Shown here in pieces: positions 20,421 through 32,443 of a stretch of 64,000 nucleotides of DNA. The DNA is from Rhizobium sp. P38BS-XIX. GTDB lineage: Bacteria; Pseudomonadota; Alphaproteobacteria; Rhizobiales; Rhizobiaceae. The notes beneath the pieces were generated by a model. It was given only the letters and a program-made list of their open reading frames with translations, did no database searches and was not told the origin of the DNA. Numbering within the stretch: position 1 is the stretch's first letter; every line of letters begins with the position of its first letter. The translations under genes and the position numbers were made by a program. The stretch covers positions 1 to 64,000 of the forward strand of contig NZ_JABAIJ010000006.1 in the NCBI RefSeq assembly GCF_012641435.1, read 5' to 3'.

Positions 20421-21196
20421 GCTTTCACCGAAGCTTGCCAGTAACAATAGCGATAGGCTTCGCGGAAGCCGAAGCGGGCATAGAGCGTCAGGGCCGGCGC
20501 ATTGTCGGCGCTGACCTGGAGCCACGCGGTCTTGGCGCTGCGCATGCGCGCCCAGCGGAGTGCCGACGTCAGGATCTCGACGCCGAGGCCCTTGCGGCGA
20601 TGCTGCGCCGATACGGCAACCGACATGACGCCGGCGAGATCGTTGTCCTGAACGCAAAGCGTCGTCGCCAGCGGCCCGGCCTCGGCATCCTCGATGACGA
20701 AAAGGCCGGATGGCGGCTTGATACCACTCACCACTTCCGCAAGCGCCGGCTTCAGCGACGGATCGGCCTCGTCAACGACAAGACTTGCATCAACGAAGCG
20801 CCCGACATCGTGGCTCGGCAGGTGGTCCAGCGTATCGGGCAGCTCGAGATCGACGAGATCGGCGGTCATGACGATCGTCTCGTCGAACCGCTTCCAGCCG
20901 CGCTCGCGCAGAAGGTCGATGAGCATCGGCGACGCCAGCGGCGTCTCGCGCACGACCATCGGCCGGCCATAGGCTTCGAACTTACGCTGCGCCTTGGTCA
21001 GGCGAATTTCGAGATCGCGGTGATCGGAAGGATCGAGCGGAACGACCGAGTTCAGCCGCTTCGACGGGTGGCCGGCCGTGAGCCGCACCTGCCAGCTGCC
21101 ATCATATTGCACCGACGAGGCAGGCCAGGCCCGGAAGCCGACGGCTTCGAGCCTGCGCACCAAGGGCAGCTTGTTTATCGTGGACTGCGCATGCAT
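20417..21196 (-). CDS. GNAT family N-acetyltransferase
   Basis: A 259-residue acetyltransferase with an N-terminal extension and a C-terminal GNAT domain. The acetyl-CoA loop is visible as RRKGLGVEILTSAL near residue 205, and ALTLYARFGFREAYRY fits the usual C-terminal strand-helix. The substrate is unknown. The start is taken at ATG 21196, 10 bases after the argJ stop, because the protein then begins near the conserved INKLPLVRRLEA. An alternative ATG at 21226 would overlap argJ. Overlap with mutT suggests translational coupling. Confidence 0.85.
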   Translation of the reverse strand: MHAQSTINKLPLVRRLEAVGFRAWPASSVQYDGSWQVRLTAGHPSKRLNSVVPLDPSDHRDLEIRLTKAQRKFEAYGRPMVVRETPLASPMLIDLLRERGWKRFDETIVMTADLVDLELPDTLDHLPSHDVGRFVDASLVVDEADPSLKPALAEVVSGIKPPSGLFVIEDAEAGPLATTLCVQDNDLAGVMSVAVSAQHRRKGLGVEILTSALRWARMRSAKTAWLQVSADNAPALTLYARFGFREAYRYCYWQASVKA

Positions 21197-21206
21197 CAGT
21201 TGGATA

Positions 21207-22448
21207 TCAGCTCCGGTAGTCGCCATTGATGGCAACATATTCCTTGGTGAGGTCGCAGGTCCAGACCGTTGCGCGGCCATTGCCGAGGCCGAGATCGACC
21301 TTCACCGGAATATCCTGCTGCTTCATGACGTTGGAGGCGGCTTCCTCGGAATAGGAAGCGTCGCGCTCGCCATTGACGGCAACGCGGACATCGCCGAACC
21401 AGATGGCGAGCTTGTCGCGATCAGCCATTTCGCCAGCCTTGCCGACGGCCATGACAACGCGGCCCCAGTTGGCATCCTCACCGGCAGCCGCTGTTTTGAC
21501 CAACGGCGAATTGGCGATTGAAAGCGCGATGCGCTTGGCAGCCTCGTCGCTTTCCGCACCCGTCACGGTGATTTCGAGCATCTTGGTGGCGCCCTCGCCA
21601 TCGCGAACGACCTGAATGGCGAGATCCTTCAGCAGTTCGTTGAGCGCTGCGCGGAAAGCCGCAAGCTTCGGATCGTCCGCACGATCGATATGCGCTTGTC
21701 CGTCGGCAGCAGCAGCGCCCGTCGCAAACAGCATCAGCGTGTCCGACGTGGATGTGTCGCTGTCAACGGTCATGGAGTTGAAGCTCGGGCCAACGCCATC
21801 GGACAACAGTGATTGCAGGGCGGCAGACGAGATATCGGCATCCGTGACGACGAAGGAAAGCATCGTCGCCATGTCGGGCGCGATCATGCCCGCGCCCTTG
21901 GCGATGCCGTTGATGGTCACTTTGACGCCTCCGATCTCGGCGGTGCGGGTCGCGACCTTCGGATAGGTATCCGTGGTCATGATCGCCTTGGCGGCCTCGA
22001 ACCAGAAATCGTCGACTGCATCCTTGGCCATCGTGTCGAGCACGCCGGCAAACTTGGTGGCGTCAAGCGGCTCGCCGATGACACCGGTCGAGGCGAGATA
22101 GACTTCGTTCTCGCCGCAGCCGACGGCAGCCGCCGCGGACTTGGCCGTCAGTTCCGTCGCCTGGCGTCCCTTCAGACCGGTGAAGGCATTGGCATTGCCG
22201 GAATTGACCACGACGGCGCGCGCGCTGCCATGTGCAAGATTCTTACGGCAGAAATCGACGGGAGCCGAAGGGCACTTCGAGCGTGTGAACACGCCAGCCA
22301 CAGCGGCCGGCTTATCGAAAACCATCAACAGGACATCGGTCCGGTTCTTGTACTTGATACCGGCGGACGCCGTGGTCATGCGCACTCCGCGAAGGGCAGG
22401 CATGGACACAAAGGATTTGGGAGCGAGCGGAGAAACGGAACCGGACAT
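21207..22448 (-). CDS. argJ: Bifunctional ornithine acetyltransferase/N-acetylglutamate synthase
   Basis: Recycles the acetyl group in arginine synthesis by moving it from N-acetylornithine to glutamate, and can also use acetyl-CoA. The 413-residue precursor is an Ntn hydrolase that cleaves itself before a threonine in the sequence KGAGMIAPDMATML (the residue after that motif's MA). The autocleavage site, the length and the C-terminal TKEYVAINGDYRS all match ArgJ. The start at 22448 has AGGTGGG 6 bases upstream. It leads the argJ-GNAT-mutT operon. Confidence 0.96.
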   Translation of the reverse strand: MSGSVSPLAPKSFVSMPALRGVRMTTASAGIKYKNRTDVLLMVFDKPAAVAGVFTRSKCPSAPVDFCRKNLAHGSARAVVVNSGNANAFTGLKGRQATELTAKSAAAAVGCGENEVYLASTGVIGEPLDATKFAGVLDTMAKDAVDDFWFEAAKAIMTTDTYPKVATRTAEIGGVKVTINGIAKGAGMIAPDMATMLSFVVTDADISSAALQSLLSDGVGPSFNSMTVDSDTSTSDTLMLFATGAAAADGQAHIDRADDPKLAAFRAALNELLKDLAIQVVRDGEGATKMLEITVTGAESDEAAKRIALSIANSPLVKTAAAGEDANWGRVVMAVGKAGEMADRDKLAIWFGDVRVAVNGERDASYSEEAASNVMKQQDIPVKVDLGLGNGRATVWTCDLTKEYVAINGDYRS

Positions 22449-22463
22449 GAGACCCACCTAGAC

Positions 22464-22511
22464 GAGCATGATGCCGAAAAGTCTAGGCGGTTTTCGGATC
22501 ACATCATGCTC
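22464..22511. repeat. Palindromic intergenic repeat, copy 1 (GAGCATG...CATGCTC)
   Basis: A 48-base inverted repeat in the argJ upstream region. Outer arms GAGCATGATG and CATCATGCTC pair over 10 bases; inner arms CCGAAAA and TTTTCGG pair over 7, with a 4-base bulge (ATCA) on one side and a loop GTCTAGGCGG. It matches a common rhizobial intergenic repeat type and is structurally equivalent to the copy at 54551. Confidence 0.75.
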
Positions 22512-22581
22512 TGCTTTTCAATTCTGGAGCGGATTCGGATTTTACGTCGTGTCGACCCAAAATCATCCGGCTCCAGTGAAA

Positions 22582-22600
22582 GGCCCGGAAAACCCGGGCC
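22582..22600 (-). terminator. Terminator hairpin after the PPIase gene
   Basis: GGCCCGG and CCGGGCC form a perfect 7-base GC stem with a 5-base loop, 22 bases past the PPIase stop on the reverse strand, followed there by TTTCACT. Only a short T run, so moderately supported. Confidence 0.6.
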
Positions 22601-22622
22601 CTGATTGTTTCACTGCTGTCTA

Positions 22623-23546
22623 TTACTGCTGCGGTTGCGCGTCGGGCGCTGCCGCACCGTCGGCAGGAGCAATGGCGTCATCAGCCGGTGCCGCATCCTG
22701 CTGCTTCTGCGCATCGTCATAAGCCTTGCTGAGCGCCGGATCGTTGATCACGACCTTGGTGTCGGTCTTGGCCTTGTTCAGAAGCTCAAGATACTTGTCG
22801 CGCATGACGAGCTGACGAACCTGATCCTTGACCTGTTCGAACGGCGGAGGAGGAGCATTACGCTTGTCTTCAACCTTGATGACGTGCCAGCCGAAATCGG
22901 TCTTGACCGGGGTCTTCGTGTAGGTACCGACCGGAAGAGCGAAAGCCGCGTCTTCGAATTCCTTGACCATGCGGCCATGGCCGAAATAGCCGAGATCGCC
23001 GCCGTCAGCCTTGTTCGGGTCGGTCGACTTTTCCTTGGCGAGTTCGGCGAAATCCTTGCCGGCGTCGAGTTCCTTGATGATCGCCTTGGCTTCGTCCTCG
23101 GTCTTGACGAGGATGTGGCGGGCGTGAACTTCTTCCTGCTTCGGCAGGGCTGCGACTTCCTTGTCGTAGCGAGCCTTGACTTCGTCGTCCTTGATGGAGT
23201 CAGCCACGTGAGCCTTGAAGTAGGCATTGTGGAGCTCGCGGTCACGCAGGTAAGCCATATGAGCCTGGAAGTCCGGCGTCTGGTCGAGCTTCTCGGCCGC
23301 AGCCTTCTGCGACAGGAGCTTCACGTCGACCGAAGCGGAAAGCGCGGCAACCTTCTTCTGGTCGTCCGGGAGCTGGCCGAGCTGCGGATCGAGGTTGGCG
23401 ATCGCCAGATCGAGTTCGGACTGGTGAATCTCGACATCGCCGACCTTGGCGACTACGGGGTCCTTGGCATCGGCCGCAAAGACCGGAGCCTGGAAGGTAA
23501 CGATTGTTGCGAAAGCAACCGCAGCAAGTTTGTTATACTTCAACAT
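22623..23546 (-). CDS. Exported parvulin-type peptidyl-prolyl isomerase
   Basis: Periplasmic foldase of the PrsA/SurA/PpiD parvulin group. The 307-residue protein has a signal peptide (MLKYNKLAAVAFATIV, likely cut after FAA near residue 25), a SurA-like helical region (about 30-130), and a parvulin domain (about 140-235) with HARHILVKTEDEA and GGDLGYFGHGRMV. The C-terminal tail is rich in Gln, Pro, Ala and Asp. The start at 23546 is chosen for AAGGG upstream and the signal peptide. It is divergent from secA, linking export and folding. Confidence 0.92.
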   Translation of the reverse strand: MLKYNKLAAVAFATIVTFQAPVFAADAKDPVVAKVGDVEIHQSELDLAIANLDPQLGQLPDDQKKVAALSASVDVKLLSQKAAAEKLDQTPDFQAHMAYLRDRELHNAYFKAHVADSIKDDEVKARYDKEVAALPKQEEVHARHILVKTEDEAKAIIKELDAGKDFAELAKEKSTDPNKADGGDLGYFGHGRMVKEFEDAAFALPVGTYTKTPVKTDFGWHVIKVEDKRNAPPPPFEQVKDQVRQLVMRDKYLELLNKAKTDTKVVINDPALSKAYDDAQKQQDAAPADDAIAPADGAAAPDAQPQQ

Positions 23547-23648
23547 AAAATAACCCTTCGGTGATCTCGACCGGCTCGATAGATCTGAATCCGGCGTAAA
23601 AAAGCCTTCAGCAGGAGAATGTGGCCTTTGTGTATCGGCCAAATCCCG

Positions 23649-23677
23649 TTGACATCAATCGACCCCCCTCTTATCTG
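23649..23677 (+). promoter_or_regulatory. Candidate secA promoter
   Basis: TTGACA at 23649-23654, a 17-base spacer, then TATCTG at 23672-23677, about 115 bases before the secA start. This fits a sigma-70 promoter, but the -10 is imperfect and an alternative TATACT lies at 23721. Confidence 0.35.
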
Positions 23678-23792
23678 TCACGCAACCTCGCGTCCAGAAC
23701 AGTTTCCGGCCGTTTTGCGCTATACTCCCGTTTTTTTCGGGATTGGATCAAGCAACGAACGGCGGGATGAAATCTCAGAAAGGACCAGTCAC

Positions 23793-26513
<2,721 letters not shown>

Positions 26514-26542
26514 CCCTTCGATTTTTCCGAGAAATCAAAAAG

Positions 26543-26572
26543 ATGCCGCCTTCCGGGCGGCATTTTTCTTTT
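26543..26572 (+). terminator. secA Rho-independent terminator
   Basis: ATGCCGCC (26543-26550) pairs with GGCGGCAT (26556-26563) around loop TTCCG, followed by TTTTCTTTT. A classic hairpin plus T tract 30 bases past the secA stop. Confidence 0.9.
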
Positions 26573-26688
26573 CCCCAGATTGCTAACGCTCCGGTTGCTT
26601 TCGAAATTTTGAAAGAACCGATTCTTAACCCTCCTCTGGCAAAGCTATCGCGAGGTTCGGATCAGATTAAAAGTATTGCGTGTTGATC

Positions 26689-28104
26689 ATGGCGGTCTTT
26701 CACACAGCAGAGAGGATGCTGCCGTCCGCGTTGCGGAACGCGCTATCGCGATATTTGCGCAAATTTTATGCTCTTCTGACCGCACGTGATGAAAAGACCG
26801 CGTCGCAACGCATGGCGTTGACGGCGTTTGCTATCCGGATTGCCGGCGCCGCCCTCGCCTTCCTGTCGCAGATCATTCTCGCGCGGCTGATGGGCAGGTT
26901 CGAATACGGCGTCTTCGTCTTCGTCTGGGTGCTGATGATTCTCTTCGGCAATCTTGCCTGCCTCGGCTTCCCAACGGCCATCATCCGCTTCCTGCCGCAA
27001 TACGATGCCGGAGGCGATCATGCCGCCATACGCGGCTTGAATGCGACGGCGCGCCTGTTCGTCGTTGCGGTTTCCGGCCTGTTGGCTCTGCTCGGCGCCG
27101 CTCTGGTCTATGCGTTCCGTGGCACCATCGAACACTATTACGTCATGCCGATCCTTCTCGGGATGATCGCGGTTCCGATGATCGCGCTCGGCGACGTTCT
27201 TGACGGCACGGCTCGCGCCAAGCATTGGCCGATCATGGCGCTCAGCCCGACCTTCCTGATCCGCCCGACCCTGATCCTTCTCTTCATGGTCGCAGCGGTG
27301 CTTGCCGGTGCGCCGACCAATGCCGTAACCGCCATGACGGCGGCGCTCGCAGGCGCCTTCACCAGCGTTCTCCTGCAATATCTGGTCGTTACGCTGCGCC
27401 TCAAACGCCACTATCCGAGCGGGCCGAAGACCTTCGAATTCAAGACCTGGATGGCCGTCGCCTTTCCGATCTTCCTGGTGGAAGGCGTCGGATATCTCAT
27501 GACCAACTCCGACGTCATCGTCGTCGGCATTTTCCTCGATCCCGACGAGGTCGCCGTTTACTTCGCCGCCGCCAAAACCATGGCTCTGGTGCATTTCGTC
27601 TATTTTGCCGTGAAAGCGGCCATCGGGCCACGCTTTGCCGCCATCATTGCCGAAAACGACAGGAGCAAGCTTGCGGCTTTTGCGATCGACGCAACACGCT
27701 GGACATTCTTTCCGGCCCTCGCGGTTGGCCTTGCGGTTCTTGCCGCTGGTCAGTTTCTGCTGGCGCTCTTCGGCAGCGCCTTTACGGAAGGCCAGATCGT
27801 CATGGGTATCCTGCTGATCGGCATTCTCGTGCGTGCGCTTGTCGGCCCTGCAGAAGTGCTTTTGACGATGGCGAGCAAACAAATTCTCTGCGTCTATCTT
27901 TACACTGTCACATTTGCTGCCAATATCGCGCTGGATGTAATTCTCATTCCGCATTTCGGCATAGAGGGGGCCGCGATTGCCGGTGCCGCCGCCCTGATGA
28001 TAGAAGCGCTTCTTTTGCATGTTGCCGTGCGCAGAGCACTCGGCATCACACTCTTCGCCCTTATTCGCCGCCCGGCGACACCTGCAACGAACGGGGCCAC
28101 TTAG
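26689..28104 (+). CDS. Polysaccharide flippase (Wzx/MATE-like)
   Basis: A 471-residue polytopic membrane protein of the oligosaccharide-flippase superfamily, with about 12-14 hydrophobic segments. The first (about 42-65) carries the family-like ALAFLSQIILARLMGRFEYGVFVF. Such proteins move lipid-linked sugar units across the inner membrane for exopolysaccharide, LPS or capsule assembly. ATG 26689 was chosen; GTG 26680 and ATG 26716 are in frame and no candidate has a clear ribosome site. Four bases separate it from the downstream acyltransferase gene, so the two are one operon. Confidence 0.82.
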   Translation: MAVFHTAERMLPSALRNALSRYLRKFYALLTARDEKTASQRMALTAFAIRIAGAALAFLSQIILARLMGRFEYGVFVFVWVLMILFGNLACLGFPTAIIRFLPQYDAGGDHAAIRGLNATARLFVVAVSGLLALLGAALVYAFRGTIEHYYVMPILLGMIAVPMIALGDVLDGTARAKHWPIMALSPTFLIRPTLILLFMVAAVLAGAPTNAVTAMTAALAGAFTSVLLQYLVVTLRLKRHYPSGPKTFEFKTWMAVAFPIFLVEGVGYLMTNSDVIVVGIFLDPDEVAVYFAAAKTMALVHFVYFAVKAAIGPRFAAIIAENDRSKLAAFAIDATRWTFFPALAVGLAVLAAGQFLLALFGSAFTEGQIVMGILLIGILVRALVGPAEVLLTMASKQILCVYLYTVTFAANIALDVILIPHFGIEGAAIAGAAALMIEALLLHVAVRRALGITLFALIRRPATPATNGAT

Positions 28105-28107
28105 ACC

Positions 28108-29379
28108 ATGACGCGCCCTCCCTATACCGAAACCACCGATAGCCAGGTGAATTCCCTGACGCATACGCTCGCGTCCCTGCATTTCGAGACGCCGAAGGCC
28201 GAAGCGCGGGTCGAAGTTGGCAGGGCCGGCCGCGAGCTTTGCCTCTACCCCGGCAAGCTCGGCTATGAGCTGCAGGACGAGCTGGATTTCCTGTCCAACC
28301 GGGCCATGGAACCGAATGTCTTCTTTTCGGGCCGCTTCCTGGCGCCGGCAATGCCGCGCCTCGAGGATCGGCAGGTTCGGCTGGCGCTGATGCGCGACAA
28401 CAATGGCACACGCAGCCGCATGCGACTGCTGATGCCGTTCACCGTCGATAAGCCGGGCTTTGCGATCGGCCCCTCGATCATTCGCGTCTGGTCGAACTCT
28501 TTCGGCCCGTTGGGCACGCCGCTCATCGATGCGGAAGATGCGGGCGATACGATCGACAATCTTTTCGACGGACTGGCACGACCGTCCTTACATCTGCCGA
28601 CCGCCCTCGTTCTGCCGGATGTGCGGCTGAACGGCCGTTTCGCCCAGATGGTCAAGGTCGTCGCCATCGGCCGAAATCTGCCCATCACGGTGGCCAACAA
28701 ATTCCAGCGCCCGATGCTCCATAGCAGCGAAGACGCGATGAGCTATCTCAAGCGCACGATCTCCAACTCCCATTTGCGCGAAATGCGCCGGCAATGGCGG
28801 TTGCTTGAGAGCCAGGGCGATGTCGCCTACAATGTGGCGCGTCAGCCGCGCGACATTCATCTGCGCATGGAAGAATTTCTGACGCTGGAGGCCAGCGGCT
28901 GGAAAGGCAAGAAGCGTTCGGCGCTGGTCGCGGACCGTCATCATGCCGCCTTCGCCCGCGAAGCAATCTCCAATCTTGCAGCGGTCGACGCCGTTCGTAT
29001 TCACACCATCGATCTCAACGGCAAGGCCATCGCGTCGATGATCGTGCTGATGATGGGCGGCGAGGCCTATACCTGGAAAACAGCCTACGCCGAGGCCTAT
29101 GCCCGCTATTCGCCGGGCAAGCTGCTATTGGCTGAGCTGACGGAATGGCATCTCGACGACGCCAACGTCGTGCGCTCGGATTCCTGCGCCGTGCCGGATC
29201 ATCCGATCATGAGCCGCTTCTGGCAGGAGCGTGAGGATATGGGCACGCTGATCATCGGCCTGACCCCGAACGGCGACCGCGATGTCCGCCAGATCGCGAC
29301 GCAACTGCATATGTATCGCAGCACCCGCAACATGGCGAAAATGCTGCGCGAAAAGATCCTGTCGCTTACGAAGCGCTGA
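28108..29379 (+). CDS. GNAT/CelD-like acyltransferase (BcsL-like)
   Basis: A 423-residue protein of the BioF2/CelD acyl-CoA N-acyltransferase group, related to proteins placed with cellulose and exopolysaccharide synthesis in rhizobia. The C-terminal half shows the FemAB-like GNAT core, with GKAIASMIVLMMGGEAYTWK, AYARYSPGKLLLAELTEWHL and a DHPIMSRFW segment. No signal peptide; a cytosolic enzyme acting on sugar or cell-surface precursors is inferred. It starts 4 bases after the flippase stop. Its last 14 bases overlap the end of the acyl-CoA synthetase gene on the other strand. Confidence 0.8.
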   Translation: MTRPPYTETTDSQVNSLTHTLASLHFETPKAEARVEVGRAGRELCLYPGKLGYELQDELDFLSNRAMEPNVFFSGRFLAPAMPRLEDRQVRLALMRDNNGTRSRMRLLMPFTVDKPGFAIGPSIIRVWSNSFGPLGTPLIDAEDAGDTIDNLFDGLARPSLHLPTALVLPDVRLNGRFAQMVKVVAIGRNLPITVANKFQRPMLHSSEDAMSYLKRTISNSHLREMRRQWRLLESQGDVAYNVARQPRDIHLRMEEFLTLEASGWKGKKRSALVADRHHAAFAREAISNLAAVDAVRIHTIDLNGKAIASMIVLMMGGEAYTWKTAYAEAYARYSPGKLLLAELTEWHLDDANVVRSDSCAVPDHPIMSRFWQEREDMGTLIIGLTPNGDRDVRQIATQLHMYRSTRNMAKMLREKILSLTKR

Positions 29380-31006
29380 TCTCCGCTGCCGCCTGCTCAC
29401 GCAGCAGACGGCGGATCACCTTGCCCGACGTCGTCAGCGGCAACGCATCGACGAATTCGATCTCGCGCGGATATTCATGCATGGAGAGCCGTGTCTTTAC
29501 CCAATCGCGGATATCCGTCGCCAAAGCCTCACTCGGTTCGCGGCCGGGGACGAGCACGACATAGGCCTTGACGATTTCGGTGCGCACCGGATCGGGCTTG
29601 CCGACGGCCGCGGCCAGTTGCACCGCCGGATGTCCGCCCAGACAGTCTTCGATCTCGCTGGGCCCGATGCGGTAGCCGGATGAGGTGATGACGTCGTCAT
29701 CCCGGCCGACGAAGGAAATATAGCCTTGGGCATCCTGCCAGCCGATATCCCCCGTCAGCAACCAGTCATTGGCGAATTTTGCCTGCGTTGCTTTCTCGTC
29801 TCGCCAGTAGTGAAGGAACATCACGGGATCGGGCCGCTTGATCGCGATCTGCCCGCGCTCGCCCAATGCGACCTCGACGCCATCGGCATCGACAACCGCC
29901 ATCTGATGGCCCGGCACCGGCTTGCCTGTCGCGCCGGGACGGCTAACACCGAAGGCGGCGCTGGAGGACAGCACGAAATTGCACTCGGTCTGGCCGAAGA
30001 ACTCATTGACGTTGATATCGAGCGCTGAGCGCGCCCATTCGAAGGTCTCGCGACCGAGCGCCTCGCCGGCAGAGCCGATGCTGCGCAGCTTGAGATCGTA
30101 GTGAGCACGAGGATTGTCGACGGATTTCAGCAACCGAAGCGCGGTTGGCGGGATGAAGGCATTGCGCACGCCCATCTCGGCCATGATGCGAAACGCGGTA
30201 TGCGGATCGAACTTCTGCGCCGGGGACGAAACGACGGGCACGCCAAGCATCAAGCTTGGCAGCAGCGCATTCAGCAGCCCGCCTGCCCAGGCCCAGTCCG
30301 ACGGCGTCCAGAGTTTGTCGCCGGCCTGAGGAAAGCCCTCATGGGCGAACTGCATGCCGGGGATATGCCCCGGCAGGACGCGATGACCATGCAGCGCGCC
30401 CTTCGGCGGCCCGGTCGTACCCGATGTGAAGATCATCAAGGCCGGGTCATCCGGACCGGTATCGGCTATCTCGAAAATCGGCGGATGCGCCGCCACCAGA
30501 TCGGCAAAGCTCGCCACGCCGTCCTCAGCACCGTCGATGCTGATGACTTCAATCAGATCCGGCAGCAGATGACGAATGGGACGCAACCGCTCCAGGCCGA
30601 ATTGATTGGTGACGATCACGGAGGCGCCCGCGACCTTCAGCCGATATTCGAGCGCCTCGGTACCGAACAGCAGCGCCAGCGGCAGCGCGATCGCCCCCAG
30701 CTTGTAGATCGCCACATGTGCCACCACCGTCTCAAAACTTTGCGGCAGCAAGAGCGCGACGCGATCGCCCGACCGCACGCCGAGCGTTGCAAGCGCATGA
30801 GCGAAGGACGCCGAGCGATCCCGCATTTCACCATAGGTCATGACGAGATGATTGCCGTCCGGACTGAAGTGCTGAAGACAGATTCGATCGGGCTCGCGTT
30901 CGGCCCAGGCATCGCAAACGGCATATCCTATGTTGAATTTCGCCGGAATTTCCCAGCGAAAATCGCGATAGAGGGCCTCATAGGTGTCACGCGGGGGCAA
31001 TTTCAT
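29366..31006 (-). CDS. AMP-dependent acyl-CoA synthetase
   Basis: Activates a carboxylic acid to its CoA thioester through an acyl-adenylate. The 546-residue protein has the P-loop-like FTSGTTGPPKG (about 190), the A5 region NEFFGQTECN, TGDIGWQDAQGYISFVGRDDD and the hinge, and the catalytic lysine in TTSGKVIRRLLR near the C-terminus. It resembles the medium-chain or benzoate-type acyl-CoA synthetases more than acetyl-CoA synthetase, which is longer. The substrate cannot be told. It is monocistronic and convergent with the acyltransferase gene. Confidence 0.88.
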   Translation of the reverse strand: MKLPPRDTYEALYRDFRWEIPAKFNIGYAVCDAWAEREPDRICLQHFSPDGNHLVMTYGEMRDRSASFAHALATLGVRSGDRVALLLPQSFETVVAHVAIYKLGAIALPLALLFGTEALEYRLKVAGASVIVTNQFGLERLRPIRHLLPDLIEVISIDGAEDGVASFADLVAAHPPIFEIADTGPDDPALMIFTSGTTGPPKGALHGHRVLPGHIPGMQFAHEGFPQAGDKLWTPSDWAWAGGLLNALLPSLMLGVPVVSSPAQKFDPHTAFRIMAEMGVRNAFIPPTALRLLKSVDNPRAHYDLKLRSIGSAGEALGRETFEWARSALDINVNEFFGQTECNFVLSSSAAFGVSRPGATGKPVPGHQMAVVDADGVEVALGERGQIAIKRPDPVMFLHYWRDEKATQAKFANDWLLTGDIGWQDAQGYISFVGRDDDVITSSGYRIGPSEIEDCLGGHPAVQLAAAVGKPDPVRTEIVKAYVVLVPGREPSEALATDIRDWVKTRLSMHEYPREIEFVDALPLTTSGKVIRRLLREQAAAEISAS

Positions 31007-31262
31007 GCAGAATTCCAGAAATGGTGCAGCGCAGCTAACACCTCCGGCCCGTGTCGTTCAAGGAAACATTTAAGATCACAGTCTTCCCCGGCTGGCGAAT
31101 TGCCTTATTTATTTAGCAACACTTCGAAACTCTTCACGAACTGATGCAGACATCGGCGGCGTCTTTGCTCCGCTGATCTATTTCCCACGGCGCATCCACT
31201 CTGCCTTTCTCCCTTAGACGGAGCGCCCTTGCGCCGGATACTCGAACGGACGGAGAATATCG

Positions 31263-32243
31263 ATGGAATACGTGAAGCTTGGCAGGACAGGTCTTGAGGT
31301 CTCGCGCATCTGCCTAGGATGCATGACATATGGCGACCCCGACAAGGGCACGCATGCCTGGTCACTGCGCGAAGAGGAAAGCCGTCCACTGTTGCGCCAA
31401 GCGATCGACGCCGGCATCAACTTCCTTGATACCGCCAACACCTATTCGAACGGCTCGTCGGAAGAGATCGTCGGGCGCGCCATTCGGGATTTCGCCCGTC
31501 GTGAAGACATCGTGCTCGCCACCAAGGTCTTCAACCGCATGCGTCCCGGGCCGAACGGCGGCGGACTGTCTCGCAAGGCGATCTTCGACGAGATCGACAA
31601 CAGCCTGCGTCGCCTCGGCACCGACTATGTCGATCTCTATCAGATCCATCGCCTGGACCATACGACACCGATCGAGGAAACGCTGGAGGCGCTCCACGAT
31701 ATCGTCAAGGCCGGCAAGGCCCGTTATATCGGCGCATCCTCGATGTATGCGTGGCAATTCGCCAAGGCGATCTACACCTCCCGCCTCCACGGATGGACGG
31801 AGTTCGTCAGCATGCAGGATCACCTGAACCTGCTCTATCGCGAGGAAGAGCGTGAAATGCTGCCCTTCTGCGAGGATCAGAAGATCGCCGTCATCCCCTG
31901 GAGTCCACTTGCGCGTGGTCGCCTGACCCGCGATTGGGACGAGGAGACGGCGCGCACCCAGTCCGACGAATTCGGCAAGACGCTCTATACGCAAGCGCTG
32001 GAATCAGACCGCAAGATTGTCGATGCCGTCAGCGCCGTGGCCAAGGCACGCGGGATTCCGCGCGCGCAAGTGGCGACCGCCTGGATCCTGCAGAAGAGCG
32101 CCGTCACCGCGCCGATCATAGGCGCCTCGAAACCCGGGCACATTGCGGATGCCGTCGCCTCCCTGGAAGTCAAGCTGACGCCGGAGGAAATCGAGACGCT
32201 GGAAGCACCCTACATCCCGCACGCCGTCGCCGGATTCAAATGA
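31263..32243 (+). CDS. Aldo/keto reductase
   Basis: NADPH-dependent oxidoreductase with the (alpha/beta)8 fold. The 326-residue protein has the early LGCMTYGDPDKG, the catalytic Asp-Tyr pair in FLDTANTYSNGSSEE, the Lys in VLATKVFN, and the cofactor-binding IIGASKPGHIADAV near the C-terminus. It most resembles the YajO/GSP69-like group. The substrate is unknown. GGAGAA lies 7 bases before ATG. A strong palindrome follows the gene. Confidence 0.92.
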   Translation: MEYVKLGRTGLEVSRICLGCMTYGDPDKGTHAWSLREEESRPLLRQAIDAGINFLDTANTYSNGSSEEIVGRAIRDFARREDIVLATKVFNRMRPGPNGGGLSRKAIFDEIDNSLRRLGTDYVDLYQIHRLDHTTPIEETLEALHDIVKAGKARYIGASSMYAWQFAKAIYTSRLHGWTEFVSMQDHLNLLYREEEREMLPFCEDQKIAVIPWSPLARGRLTRDWDEETARTQSDEFGKTLYTQALESDRKIVDAVSAVAKARGIPRAQVATAWILQKSAVTAPIIGASKPGHIADAVASLEVKLTPEEIETLEAPYIPHAVAGFK

Positions 32244-32293
32244 TCGGGATTTGGCTTAGCCGTCCGAAGTTGATCAACCACGTTGCCTGCTTG

Positions 32294-32323
32294 GCCCCTC
32301 TCCCCGCTCGTGGGGAGAGGGGC
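32294..32323. repeat. Palindromic repeat, CCCCTCTCCCC type, copy 1
   Basis: A perfect 12-base stem (GCCCCTCTCCCC and GGGGAGAGGGGC) around a 6-base loop GCTCGT. It is 50 bases after the aldo/keto reductase stop. It has no T tract and belongs with the related hairpin at 39431, so it is probably a dispersed repeat that may also terminate transcription. Confidence 0.8.
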
Positions 32324-32443
32324 AACCTCAAACTCTGAGTCTATGCCGCTGCACCCCGGTAAATCGCGCAAAAGTGACTTCACGAACCGGTCACAGTTGG
32401 GGCTTAACAGATCGAAGTTCCTTAGCCCCGAGGATGGCAATCC

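Noticed and set aside
26743..28182. Reverse-strand frame of 479 codons across the flippase gene
   Set aside because: Charged, repetitive composition (Arg/Gly/Asp/His) typical of antisense to a hydrophobic protein gene.
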